A stretch of 53,349 nt of DNA from Candidatus Bathyarchaeota archaeon (GTDB taxonomy: Archaea; Thermoproteota; Bathyarchaeia; Bathyarchaeales; UBA233), in contig JANXEP010000042.1 of NCBI GenBank assembly GCA_025057795.1, forward strand, positions 1 through 53,349, given 5' to 3'. The position numbers were made by a program, and so were the translations under genes. Below are positions 41,987 to 50,750 of this stretch, in pieces. Each line of letters begins with the position of its first letter. Position 1 is the first letter of the stretch. The notes beneath the pieces are model-generated. The model was given only the letters and a program-made list of their open reading frames with translations, had not been told where the DNA came from and searched no databases.

Positions 41987-43195
41987 TTAGAAGTAGCGGG
42001 CTAAATCCTTTCCAAGAAGTTGTCTGGCTATGGTGTTTTTCTGTATCTCCTTAGTACCCTCAACTATCTCGTTTTTCTTCGCCCATCTGAACCAACGTTC
42101 AACATCGTACTCGGCTATGTAGCCGTACCCGCCGTACACATCGACGGCTAAATCGCAAGCCTCAACAGACAATGCGGATCCATAATACTTAACCATGCTT
42201 GAAAGTTTTGAAGCCTCTTCCATGAACGCCCTGTCAAGTCTAGCTTTTTCCAAAACCCTTATGGCTCTGAAAAGAAGCGATTTTCCAAGCTCAACCTTTG
42301 TTGCCACGTCAGCAATTCTATGCGCGAGGCCTTGGAAGCCTCCGATTTTCCTGCCGAAAGCCTCCCTCTCCCTGGCGTACTTTATCGCTTTTCCAAGCGC
42401 AGCTTCAGCGGCGGCTATGCCGAAACACCCTATTTTTGTTCTTGCTATCGGCAGCCACTGGAGCGTGAGGTAAAGCCCTTTATTGAGGTTTTGCAGTCCG
42501 CCGAGTATGTCGTCATCCGTCGCCAAAACGTCTGTAAAGGTAACTTCGCTTGTAGGCGAAAGGCGCCACCCCATCTTTCCCGTAATGGGGGTTGCCTCAA
42601 TCCCCGATGCCCTTTCAACAACAAAAAGGGTTTGTCCCCTGTATGGAGGCTCTGCGGCGGGCTCCGTCTGCGCAAGGACATTGGCAACCGTGAAAATTTC
42701 GCCGTTTGTTATGAAAGTCTTAGTCCCGTTTATTCTCCACTTGTTATCCCCAACCCTTGAGGCTTTCGTGTCTAGAACGCGGGTTAGGTCGCTTCCACCT
42801 GCGGGTTCAGTGAACATGGAGGCCATCACAATTTCGCCCTTAGCCAGCAGGGGCAACCATTTCGCCTTTTGCTCTTGGGCGCCGAAGTTTATGAGGAGTT
42901 CAACGCCGAAGTGGGCGCTCATTGTAATGGTGTCCGCCAAGGGCGGATCGACCTTTGCAAGCTCATATATGCTTATGTAGTGTTCTAATAGCCCATAGCC
43001 TTGACCGCCATACTCCTCTGGAAAGTGTATGCTTAAAAAGCCCTGTTCACAAGCCTTTTTGTAAAGTTCCCATGGAAACGTTTCTTTCTCCTCGTGTTCC
43101 CTCGCTTTTTCTGGGGTAAGTTCCTTTTCAGCGAACTCTCTGGCTGCCTCCTGAATTAGCCTCTGTTCTTCTGTTAAATCGAATTCCGTTAACAT
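41987..43195 (-). CDS. Acyl-CoA dehydrogenase
   Basis: Flavoprotein of about 402 residues of the ACAD family. FTEPAGGSDLTR, the substrate-binding TFITNG loop and the catalytic stretch EIVEGTKEIQKNTIARQLLGK are present; the family Glu (EGT) is the base. It oxidises acyl-CoA at C2-C3 and passes electrons to EtfAB encoded downstream. The frame has a 20-residue extension back to 43255; I prefer the ATG at 43195, where typical enzymes start (LTEFDLTEEQRL). The Zn-alcohol dehydrogenase gene lies upstream by 23 bp from the longer frame. Confidence 0.9.
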   Translation of the reverse strand: MLTEFDLTEEQRLIQEAAREFAEKELTPEKAREHEEKETFPWELYKKACEQGFLSIHFPEEYGGQGYGLLEHYISIYELAKVDPPLADTITMSAHFGVELLINFGAQEQKAKWLPLLAKGEIVMASMFTEPAGGSDLTRVLDTKASRVGDNKWRINGTKTFITNGEIFTVANVLAQTEPAAEPPYRGQTLFVVERASGIEATPITGKMGWRLSPTSEVTFTDVLATDDDILGGLQNLNKGLYLTLQWLPIARTKIGCFGIAAAEAALGKAIKYAREREAFGRKIGGFQGLAHRIADVATKVELGKSLLFRAIRVLEKARLDRAFMEEASKLSSMVKYYGSALSVEACDLAVDVYGGYGYIAEYDVERWFRWAKKNEIVEGTKEIQKNTIARQLLGKDLARYF

Positions 43196-43278
43196 TGAAG
43201 TCCCAAATAAACGAAGTTGCGGGCGGCTAAAAGCTTTACGTGCAGCTGAAAGCAAAAGAAAAAGTTTGTTGTTAGGGT

Positions 43279-44316
43279 TTATGGAACAAGGACTTGTCTG
43301 CCAGCCACCCTTGCGTGTTCCAGGTCATCTAAGGCTTCGTTTACCTCTTCAAGTTTCCTTATTTTCGTGACGATGGGCTTAACCATTCCCTTCTCAGCCA
43401 AACTCATTACTCCGATAAAATCGGCTTGGCTGCCAACCCAGCTTCCCATAAACTGGGCTTCCCTTGAGACTATCAAGACGCTGGGATATGTCAAGTCGGC
43501 TCCAGCCAAACCCACCATTATGTATTTGCCCCGTTTAGCCAGCGCGAACGGGTAAACCGAAAGAGTCTTCTCAGAATTGTTGAGGTCGATGATAACATTG
43601 CTGCCCTTCCCGCCGGTCAACTTCGATATTTCCTCAACCACATTGTTCGCCCTACCGTCGACAACGTGGTCTGCCCCAGCTTTTTCAGCAATTTTTAGGG
43701 CTTCTTCCCTAACATCAACCCCTATGATTGTGGCTCCCGAAATGGCCTTAGCTATCTGAACAACCATATGTCCAACCCCGCCGCCAGCGCCTATCACCGT
43801 CAAAAACTTTGAGGGGTCAAGATCCGCCTTTCTCACAGCCCTATAGGAGGTTGTCCCCGCACAAGCCAAAGGAGCAGCGTCAACAGGGGACAAATTCTTA
43901 ATTTTAAACAGGTATTTGTAATGGGGAACCTTAACATATTCTGCAAACCCGCCGTCTATGTTGATTCCAACTTGCCTTTGGTTGTCGCAGAGGTTTTCCT
44001 CCCCTGTCTTGCAGAAATAGCACGCGCCGCAGCCAATCCAGGAATTAATGACAACCGCGTCGCCTTTAGCGAAACCGTCAACCCCGCTGCCCGTCTCCTC
44101 AACCACGCCTGCAACCTCGTGGCCGAGGGTTATGGGAAACTTAAACCCTAAATCCTTTATACTAGCTTTGCCAACGTATCCCCTCCTTATGTGAACGTCG
44201 CTGTGGCATACGCCCGCAGCTTTCACCTTAACTAAAACCTCAAACTCTTTGACTTTTGGAACCTCAACGTTCATAAGCTGCAGCTTTCCAACATCAACCA
44301 ACCTCATGGCTCTCAC
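43279..44316 (-). CDS. Zinc-dependent alcohol dehydrogenase
   Basis: Medium-chain dehydrogenase of about 345 residues. Catalytic zinc residues are in GVCHSDVH and LGHEVAG; the structural zinc set is [15 protein letters not shown]. The NAD fold is [17 protein letters not shown]. It is first in an operon with the acyl-CoA dehydrogenase and EtfBA, so it likely handles a hydroxyacyl or alcohol intermediate of that pathway. GTG at 44316 is preceded by GGGAGGTG, which is a strong RBS; the frame is open to 44343. Confidence 0.9.
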   Translation of the reverse strand: MRAMRLVDVGKLQLMNVEVPKVKEFEVLVKVKAAGVCHSDVHIRRGYVGKASIKDLGFKFPITLGHEVAGVVEETGSGVDGFAKGDAVVINSWIGCGACYFCKTGEENLCDNQRQVGINIDGGFAEYVKVPHYKYLFKIKNLSPVDAAPLACAGTTSYRAVRKADLDPSKFLTVIGAGGGVGHMVVQIAKAISGATIIGVDVREEALKIAEKAGADHVVDGRANNVVEEISKLTGGKGSNVIIDLNNSEKTLSVYPFALAKRGKYIMVGLAGADLTYPSVLIVSREAQFMGSWVGSQADFIGVMSLAEKGMVKPIVTKIRKLEEVNEALDDLEHARVAGRQVLVP

Positions 44317-44497
44317 GTTTACACCTCCCACGCAACATAGCAATTTTGTCGCTTTACCTTTTTATTTTTAATGCTTAACCAAGCATGCCGCCGTTCAGGC
44401 TAAAGCGGGGCGTTTCTTGACGTTTTCTCAGCCTTTTAGGACAATGTATAAATTTGCCGAACCGACTTTTTATTAAGTAGATTCGCGGGCGGAAACC

Positions 44498-44968
44498 TTG
44501 AAGGTTCAAGATGATATTGCTCAAGAGAGAAAGGTTTTGGTTTCGGGTTTTTTTGACCCGCCCCATAGGGGGCACATAGCCTACTTAAGAGAAGCTAAGA
44601 AGCTTGGCGATAAGCTTGTAGTTCTCGTCCACCGTGACGAGTGTTGTGTGAAAAAGAAGGGCTACTGTTTCATGCCGTTAGAGGATAGGGTGGCCGTAGT
44701 GGAGGCTGTTCGATATGTTGATGAAGTCGTCATCTGCGAGCCCAACTGCGATTTAACCACGTGCGATGCCCTCTTGAAGGTGAGGCCTTACGTTTTTGCT
44801 AAAGGCGGAGACCGAACCCCCGACAACATGCCCAAATGCGAACTTGAGCTTTGTGAAAAGCTGGGCATAGAAATAGTCTACGGCGTGGGGGGACAAAAAG
44901 TTCAGTCAAGTTCGTGGCTTGTGGAAAACTGCAAGAAACGCCTAAAACCTAAAAGTTCTAGGAAGTAA
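44498..44968 (+). CDS. Nucleotidyltransferase of the cytidylyltransferase/FAD synthase (RibL-like) type
   Basis: Protein of 156 residues with the HxGH site in FFDPPHRGHIAYLREAKKLG and the later AKGGDRTPDNMP that fits the ISSS/TRS-like end motif of the family. In archaea, similar proteins are FAD synthase RibL or make CDP-activated groups. The sequence contains eight Cys residues (two adjacent in DECCVKKKG, two in EPNCDLTTCDAL, two in PKCELELCEK), more than usual. The start is TTG. It is alone in plus orientation between ADH and a flavodoxin gene. Confidence 0.8.
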   Translation: MKVQDDIAQERKVLVSGFFDPPHRGHIAYLREAKKLGDKLVVLVHRDECCVKKKGYCFMPLEDRVAVVEAVRYVDEVVICEPNCDLTTCDALLKVRPYVFAKGGDRTPDNMPKCELELCEKLGIEIVYGVGGQKVQSSSWLVENCKKRLKPKSSRK

Positions 44969-44971
44969 AGG

Positions 44972-45415
44972 CTAAAATCTTTGAGACTTATTGTATTCCG
45001 CCATCTTTCTTCCCAAGTTTCTAAAAGCGCACTCCTTCTCGCCCTTGGGCGAGCCGCGCACCGCAAGTTTACCCATCAACTTAAAGTCCAAGCCCTTTAA
45101 AGTTTTTTCAAGCCACTTTAAAGCGCTTGGAACAATGCGGCATGAGGCGAATATAGCTCCATTTTTGCCCTTCAACGCTTCACGAACCTCTAGTCTGCTC
45201 AGAAAGTCTTTCATCTTCTTGCTCGCGGTAAAGCCGTGGGTTGGACACCCCAGAATTACGCTCGCAGCCTCCTCAATTTCTTTCACAGAAACTGCGTCAA
45301 CCTTCCTAATTTCAACATCAACACCCTCAACAGACTCCGCGCCTTCAGCTATCAGCCCGGCTGCACGGGCCGTGTTTCCAGTTAAACTGTCATAAATTAT
45401 CAGAACTTTGGGCAA
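44972..45415 (-). CDS. Flavodoxin-family protein
   Basis: Protein of 147 residues. The FMN phosphate loop is IYDSLTGNTARAA and the ring-stacking loop is LGCPTHGFTASKKMKDFL. Length and motif order match flavodoxin-like electron carriers. A lone Cys (ASCRIVPSA) is present. It converges with the nucleotidyltransferase gene by 3 bp. A role as electron carrier in the redox pathways nearby is possible. Confidence 0.85.
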   Translation of the reverse strand: MPKVLIIYDSLTGNTARAAGLIAEGAESVEGVDVEIRKVDAVSVKEIEEAASVILGCPTHGFTASKKMKDFLSRLEVREALKGKNGAIFASCRIVPSALKWLEKTLKGLDFKLMGKLAVRGSPKGEKECAFRNLGRKMAEYNKSQRF

Positions 45416-45594
45416 TTAAACACCTACCTATAAATTAATTATCAGGGCATCCATATCTTTTTGTTGAATTCAATTAATTAAGCATTCTACGGAGATTTCT
45501 TCATTTCGTTCAACTTAGCTCGCAACTGCTTATCGAAATGATTATAAAGGGAATATGCATTTTGCCATCTGACTTTGGCTTTAGGCCATTTGAG

Positions 45595-46950
45595 ATGGTA
45601 AAAATGGAGGAGTTTGCAAAACTGTTTGTTGAGCTTGTCGAGGCCAGCCGCGCCCATGAAAAGTACCGCGATTTGGAATGCGTAAACCTCATAGCAAGCG
45701 AAGGAATAAAGTCTCCGGCTGTAAAAGAGATGCTTAGGCTATGCATGGATCTTGAGTCCCGATACTCTGAGGGGGAAAATGACATTCATGGACACGTTAA
45801 GGAAAGGCACTATCAAGGCCAAAAATACATAACAATAATTGAGAACTGCGCCGCCGACCTGGTTAAGAACCTTTTCCACTGCAACTGGACAGACGTGCGG
45901 GTGGTTTCAGGCACCCATGCGAACCTAGCCACGTTCAAAGGACTCTCGAACGTAACCAGGAACAGGAAGATGGTTGTAGCGCCCCTAAGCTGCGGCGCCC
46001 ACATATCCCACGACTACACAGGTTTGGCCGGGCAAGTTTTGGGGCTTGAAATAATAAACCTGGCTTATGACATGGAAGAGTTAAACATAGACGTGGACAA
46101 GTCCATAGAAATTATAAGGGCGGCTCGTCCAGGCATAGTTACTCTAGGTGCAAGCCTCTTTTTATTCCCCCACCCGGTTAAAGAGCTGAAAAGCGTTGTA
46201 GAGGAGGTGGACGCATACCTGGTTTATGATGGCGCGCATGTTTTGGGGCTCATAGCTGGCGGAGCCTTCCAAGATCCCTTGAGGGAGGGCGCCGACTTCA
46301 TGACAGCTTCAACCCACAAAACTTTCCCCGGGCCTCAAGGGGGGATTATTCTTGCAAACGTTACGGACAGCCGCATGGAAAAAGCTGTGAAGGGGGTTCA
46401 ACATGCAGTCTTCCCCTTAAGCACCTCCAACGTGCATTTGGCTAGACTGCCCGCCGTGGGTGTGGCAGCCCTCGAGTTGAAATTGTTCGGCTCAGATTTA
46501 GCCAAGCAAATCGTAAGGAACGCTCAGACAGCCGGGCAGTATCTATATGAGCACGGGGTTAAAGTGCTTGGAGAGGATAAGGGCTTTACAAAATCCCACC
46601 AGCTGGCCGCGGATGTGCGCGAATATGGAGGCGGGAAGAGGGTTGCAAAGGATTTAGAAGAGGCCAACATAATACTGAACAAAAACCTCTTGCCCTACGA
46701 CGACCAAAACAACCGTGAAAACCCGTCAGGCATTAGGATAGGCTTCCAAGACGTGACCAGAAGGGGCTTCAAAGAAAGCGACATCAAATACCTCTGCGAC
46801 TTGATGTTAGACGTGATAAAGGGAAAGCGTAAGCCCAAGGAAGTCCGCGAAGAGGTTATAGCCTTTAAAAAACAGTTTAACAAGGTGGAGTACGGTTTCA
46901 ACAGCGTTGAGGAAGCCGTAAAACACCTAGAAAAGTACATTAAAAATTAG
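45595..46950 (+). CDS. glyA: Serine hydroxymethyltransferase
   Basis: PLP enzyme of about 451 residues. ECVNLIASEGIKSPAVKEML is the early signature; the PLP lysine is in TASTHKTFPGPQGG. It interconverts serine and glycine with a C1 carrier (a pterin in archaea). A TATA element at about 45541-45548 predicts a start near 45571, so I use ATG 45595 rather than the earliest ATG at 45538. The length is usual for archaeal SHMT. Confidence 0.93.
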   Translation: MVKMEEFAKLFVELVEASRAHEKYRDLECVNLIASEGIKSPAVKEMLRLCMDLESRYSEGENDIHGHVKERHYQGQKYITIIENCAADLVKNLFHCNWTDVRVVSGTHANLATFKGLSNVTRNRKMVVAPLSCGAHISHDYTGLAGQVLGLEIINLAYDMEELNIDVDKSIEIIRAARPGIVTLGASLFLFPHPVKELKSVVEEVDAYLVYDGAHVLGLIAGGAFQDPLREGADFMTASTHKTFPGPQGGIILANVTDSRMEKAVKGVQHAVFPLSTSNVHLARLPAVGVAALELKLFGSDLAKQIVRNAQTAGQYLYEHGVKVLGEDKGFTKSHQLAADVREYGGGKRVAKDLEEANIILNKNLLPYDDQNNRENPSGIRIGFQDVTRRGFKESDIKYLCDLMLDVIKGKRKPKEVREEVIAFKKQFNKVEYGFNSVEEAVKHLEKYIKN

Positions 46951-46989
46951 AAAAGTCTTCTCCAAACTCTTCTAATTTTTACTCTTTGG

Positions 46990-47790
46990 CTATTTCATGT
47001 ATTTTCCTAAGGCTGTTTTAACATCTAGGCCTTCATGGACAATACCACATAACACCTGAACCATTTTTGTTGGATTTTCATGCTGGAAAACGTTTCTTCC
47101 AGCCGCCACCCCTGCGCCGCCAGCGCGGATTGCACCATAAACCATTTTGCAGAATTCCTCGTCAGTGTTTGTTTTAGGTCCTCCGGCCATGACAACCGGC
47201 ACGGGACATCCTTTAACGACTTCTCTGAAGGTTTCTTCGCTTCCCGTGTAGTTGGTTTTTACAATGTCTGCTCCAAGCTCCGCCCCTACTCGGGCGGCAT
47301 GCTTAACAACCTCCACATCATACTCGTTCTTTATTTTTTCTCCCCGCGGGTACATCATTGCAAGCAGCGGCATCCCCCAATCTTCACATACCTTAGCTAT
47401 CTTGCCCAGAAGTTTCAGCTGTTCAGGCTCTGTTTTAGACCCGACGTTTACGTGGACTGAAACCGCGTCAGCGCCGAGTTTGACGGCTTCTATCACGTCT
47501 GCCACTTGCACTTTGTTGTTAGGGTCGGGTCCCAAAGCCGTGCTTGCAGACAAGTGCATAATCAGCCCTATGTCTCTACCATAACCCCTGTATCCAGCCC
47601 TTATAATCCCTTTATGCAATAGGACAGCATTTGCCCCTCCCTCTGCAACCTTATTGACGATGCTTTTCATATCGTCTAATCCCTTAACTGGGCCCACGGT
47701 TATCCCATGATCCATGGGGATTATGACGGTTTTTCCCGTGTTTCTGTTCATTATTCTGTCAATTCTAATCCTTTTCCCAATTTCGGTCAT
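46990..47790 (-). CDS. aroA': 2-Amino-3,7-dideoxy-D-threo-hept-6-ulosonate synthase
   Basis: Class I aldolase of 266 residues (DhnA/ MJ0400 type). [34 protein letters not shown] and the Schiff-base Lys in [14 protein letters not shown] are all visible. It starts the archaeal shikimate route by joining 6-deoxy-5-ketofructose phosphate with aspartate semialdehyde. The next enzyme (AroB') is not in the window. It is on the minus strand, downstream of the DRE-TIM gene, and may form an operon with it. Confidence 0.9.
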   Translation of the reverse strand: MTEIGKRIRIDRIMNRNTGKTVIIPMDHGITVGPVKGLDDMKSIVNKVAEGGANAVLLHKGIIRAGYRGYGRDIGLIMHLSASTALGPDPNNKVQVADVIEAVKLGADAVSVHVNVGSKTEPEQLKLLGKIAKVCEDWGMPLLAMMYPRGEKIKNEYDVEVVKHAARVGAELGADIVKTNYTGSEETFREVVKGCPVPVVMAGGPKTNTDEEFCKMVYGAIRAGGAGVAAGRNVFQHENPTKMVQVLCGIVHEGLDVKTALGKYMK

Positions 47791-47885
47791 AAAGCCATCA
47801 CACTTATTCAGTCAATAAAACAGTTAAATATTTTTACCTTCCTCTTCGCACCTAAATTTGCGCATCTGCTGGGGCAGCAATTGTC

Positions 47886-49094
47886 TCACAACATGTTTAG
47901 GCTTCTCAATATTGCCTTGAACTCTTCCTCTCTTAAGGATGCTTTTCTACCGTTTTCGTAAATTTCTTTTACCTTTTCCACCACCGCCATTAGAGCATCG
48001 TTGTCCGGCTCTTTCCCCGTGATCTCTTTAATCTTATGTTTTATCACGTTTTTTCCGGACTGTTTCCCTATTGTTATGCGCCGCCTGTTTCCCACAAGTT
48101 CAGGAGGGTAGGGCTCGTATGTGGCTGGATCGCTTAGGACTCCGTGGGTGTGGATTCCAGACTCGTGGGCGAAGCCGTAGTCGCCGACTATAGCCTTGTT
48201 GGGCGGGATAACATAGCTTGTAGCTTTGCTTAAAAAGTCAGCTGTTTCCTTCAATTTCTGGGTTTTTCCCTCGAACTTTTTAACGCTATAGTGCATGTAA
48301 AGGTTCATGAGCACCTTCTCCGTTTCGGCGTTTCCAGCTCGTTCTCCTATGCCCAAAAGGGTTGTGCTCGCATAAATTTCGTCCCACACGCCGGACGCTG
48401 CCCTTATGGCTGCCATGGTGTTTTCCACCGCGTTTCCAAAGTCGTCGTGGGCGTGAATTTCTATACTTTTTATTTTTGTTTCCTTCTTTATGGCTTTAAC
48501 TTTTGCCGGAATACCGTTGGGCAAAGGCGCCCTTGGGTCTGAGAGTCCCACTCCAACAGTGTCGCAGATACGGTAACATTCAGCGCCAGCTTCGGCCACG
48601 GCGTTAATAAACTTCTTTTCAAAATTCCAGTCTGCACGGGTGCTGTCCTCCCCATGGACGAAAACCATGAGCCCATGCGCCCTAGCATACTCCACCACGT
48701 CAACAGCCCTCTCCAGAAGCTGCTCTGGCGTTTTATCCGGCCACTTAGCCCTAAAATGAATGTATGATACGGGGTGGGATATGCCCACTTCTTTGAAGCC
48801 GCACTGGAGAGCACTGTCTATGTCTTCTTTAGCCGCTCGGCACCATGCAGCCACCCTTATGCCCAAGTTCATGTCAAGGATTAACTTTGCAGCCCTCCTA
48901 TCCGGTTTCTGGTAATGGAACAACTCAATTCTTTCAACGCCTATCTCGCTGAGGAGTTGGGCTATTTTCGCGGCATCCTCGGGATCCACCGCTAAGCCTG
49001 GCATTTGAATGCCGTCTCTGAGGGTAGTATCGTCGAGTATCGGATTCGTTTTTAGCTTCATTTTGAAATAGATGTCTTCAGGGTTCATTTCCAT
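47886..49094 (-). CDS. Isopropylmalate/homocitrate/citramalate synthase family protein
   Basis: DRE-TIM enzyme of 402 residues. LDDTTLRDGIQMPG is the DRE motif, IEIHAHDDFGNAVENTMAAI has the metal His pair (HAH), and LLGIGERAGNAETEKVL is the signature GxGERxGN. There is no long C-terminal regulatory domain as in the 500-residue leucine-sensitive LeuA, so homocitrate or citramalate synthase is equally likely. Substrate cannot be decided by eye. A 7-bp inverted repeat and a perfect tandem 18-mer lie within 70 bp upstream. Confidence 0.8.
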   Translation of the reverse strand: MEMNPEDIYFKMKLKTNPILDDTTLRDGIQMPGLAVDPEDAAKIAQLLSEIGVERIELFHYQKPDRRAAKLILDMNLGIRVAAWCRAAKEDIDSALQCGFKEVGISHPVSYIHFRAKWPDKTPEQLLERAVDVVEYARAHGLMVFVHGEDSTRADWNFEKKFINAVAEAGAECYRICDTVGVGLSDPRAPLPNGIPAKVKAIKKETKIKSIEIHAHDDFGNAVENTMAAIRAASGVWDEIYASTTLLGIGERAGNAETEKVLMNLYMHYSVKKFEGKTQKLKETADFLSKATSYVIPPNKAIVGDYGFAHESGIHTHGVLSDPATYEPYPPELVGNRRRITIGKQSGKNVIKHKIKEITGKEPDNDALMAVVEKVKEIYENGRKASLREEEFKAILRSLNML

Positions 49095-49100
49095 CTACTT

Positions 49101-49119
49101 TTTAGGGTTACTCCCTAAA
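49101..49119. promoter_or_regulatory. Inverted repeat before the DRE-TIM synthase gene
   Basis: Perfect 7-bp arms TTTAGGG and CCCTAAA around 5 nt, within the last 30 bases before the start codon on the minus strand. It may be an operator or a leader hairpin. Its outer half-sites equal those of the repeat before nadX. Confidence 0.45.
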
Positions 49120-49128
49120 GTGCCTAAT

Positions 49129-49164
49129 TTGATGTTGATAAATTTTTTGATGTTGATAAATTTT
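49129..49164. repeat. Perfect tandem 18-mer upstream of the DRE-TIM synthase
   Basis: TTGATGTTGATAAATTTT occurs twice head to tail. It is 34-70 bp upstream of the minus-strand gene and 107-142 bp upstream of the nreA gene. Direct repeats in this position are often sites for a regulator, here perhaps of the Lrp type; the role is inferred. Confidence 0.6.
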
Positions 49165-49270
49165 TCTGTTTAATTATTTAACATGCGCTTTAGAGGCATT
49201 TTTCCACACTTCACGTCAATCAAGGAGAACGGGTAGTTTAGATAAAGATAGGCAATTCGCCAGAAAACAT

Positions 49271-50665
49271 ATGAGCATGGACTTTCATTGTTTAATTTCA
49301 AGAGAGAGCTTGAGCCTTTCACACAAACATAGGGATAGGGCTTCGCCTAATGTTTGGCTACTTGATATTCTAAAGGGTTCAGGCCTTGCCACCGACATTA
49401 ACTATGATGAAAGCCAAGTTTTCGTAAAAGCTTCAGCAGGCGGCTTGTGTGTAGCATGCAAAGGCGCAAGATTCCTATGCGGTAAAACTCGCTGCCCCAT
49501 AATTGTTAGGGCAAACTTTTTTCTCAGAAGCGCGCCGTTGATGCGGAGCGAGGAAATCGCTGGAGCTTCCCCTCCAAGCGTTTTCGTCGGAAGAATTGGC
49601 TACCCCTACGTTTATGCTGGACCCTTGGTTCCCCCAGTTATGGAGGATACAAGCATTTATGATCTGCCAGAATTCTGGTTTGGAAAACCCATAGACGAGA
49701 TCGTGGGCTTCCGTTCCATGCTCATCCGGGGCAAACACCGAGTCCACGTGCAAAAATTTGAGGCGGCGGGAAAAGTAATTGAGCAAACCCGAGAGCTTGC
49801 TTTGGCGGTGAACCCCGTCGACGTTGAACTCCTTTTGAAAAAGAGGCCGCGGGGATTTATAGTTCTAGACGACGAGGTTCAGCCCTTTGGGCCTTCTGCG
49901 CCCATACGCGACCTACGCGTCGGAAACGCCCGCTGGGACCACCAGATAGAAAAGGCCTACAACGACACAGACTTGAAGGCTGCGGAAGCCGTTTTGGAGC
50001 TCTACAGAAAAGGCGTTTTAGTGACAAAGATTCAACGAGCCTTTAGTGTAGGCGCCTTCGGCCTAAAAAAGAACAGGCGCCTTGTGCCCACCCGCTGGAG
50101 CATAACAGCCGTTGACAGCATCCTCTCAAAGGATTTGATGGAGAAGGTGAGAAGTTTTCCTGAAATAAGCGAGTTCCGCGTTTACGAATCCCGCTACCTA
50201 GACAATATTTTCGAAGTTTTAATGATTCCAGGCAGGTGGAGTTACGAGGCCATAGAGGCTTGGTACCCGGGCACTGTTTGGAACCCCTATGGACAGAATA
50301 TAGTGATGTATTCTGACTGGGAGGGCTATGAGGGAAGAACAACCTACGCGGAGATAGGCGGGTGCTATTACGCCGCACGTTTGGCAGTATGCGAGCTACT
50401 CGTGAAAGAGCAGCGCCAAGCAACAGTCATAGTCCTCAGAGAGGCGCATCCCGGATACATAATGCCCGTGGGCGTCTGGCAAGTAAGAGAAAACGTCAGA
50501 AACGCGGTGCGCCAGAAACCCTTCACTTTTAAAACTTTAGACGAAGCCTTAAAATTTATTGCAGGCAGATTCCAGATTCCGCTGCAAAGTTGGATTATGA
50601 GGAGCGAACTATTGAAAAACGCGCTTTTCCAAAAAAGAATAACCGAATTTCTGGAAAAGCGTTAA
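49271..50665 (+). CDS. nreA: NreA-family DNA repair protein
   Basis: Protein of 464 residues of the archaeal Nre family. A zinc site CVACKGARFLCGKTRC lies near residue 60. VGRIGYPYVYAGPLVPP and the middle and C-terminal conserved blocks (TRWSITAVDSILSKDL, YLDNIFEVLMIPGRW) follow. The very end, QKRITEFLEKR, fits a PIP-box (Q-x-x-I-x-x-F-L), the peptide that binds PCNA. NreA acts in repair of DNA damage by mitomycin C in Haloferax. It is the first gene after the tandem repeat. Confidence 0.88.
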   Translation: MSMDFHCLISRESLSLSHKHRDRASPNVWLLDILKGSGLATDINYDESQVFVKASAGGLCVACKGARFLCGKTRCPIIVRANFFLRSAPLMRSEEIAGASPPSVFVGRIGYPYVYAGPLVPPVMEDTSIYDLPEFWFGKPIDEIVGFRSMLIRGKHRVHVQKFEAAGKVIEQTRELALAVNPVDVELLLKKRPRGFIVLDDEVQPFGPSAPIRDLRVGNARWDHQIEKAYNDTDLKAAEAVLELYRKGVLVTKIQRAFSVGAFGLKKNRRLVPTRWSITAVDSILSKDLMEKVRSFPEISEFRVYESRYLDNIFEVLMIPGRWSYEAIEAWYPGTVWNPYGQNIVMYSDWEGYEGRTTYAEIGGCYYAARLAVCELLVKEQRQATVIVLREAHPGYIMPVGVWQVRENVRNAVRQKPFTFKTLDEALKFIAGRFQIPLQSWIMRSELLKNALFQKRITEFLEKR

Positions 50666-50750
50666 TGCTCGCTGCAAATGCTTGTTTGAAACAACGCCAA
50701 AATTTTTAAACTTACACGCCAAGAATAAGTGAGCGCAAAGAGTGCTGTGA

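Noticed and set aside
49129..49164. Start of a CRISPR array
   Set aside because: The two 18-mers touch without a spacer, no further copies follow and no cas genes are near.
50043..50423. Minus-strand open frame of 126 codons inside nreA
   Set aside because: It lies wholly inside a well-supported gene, its residues show the Ser/Arg/Pro-rich look of antisense translation and no family motif.
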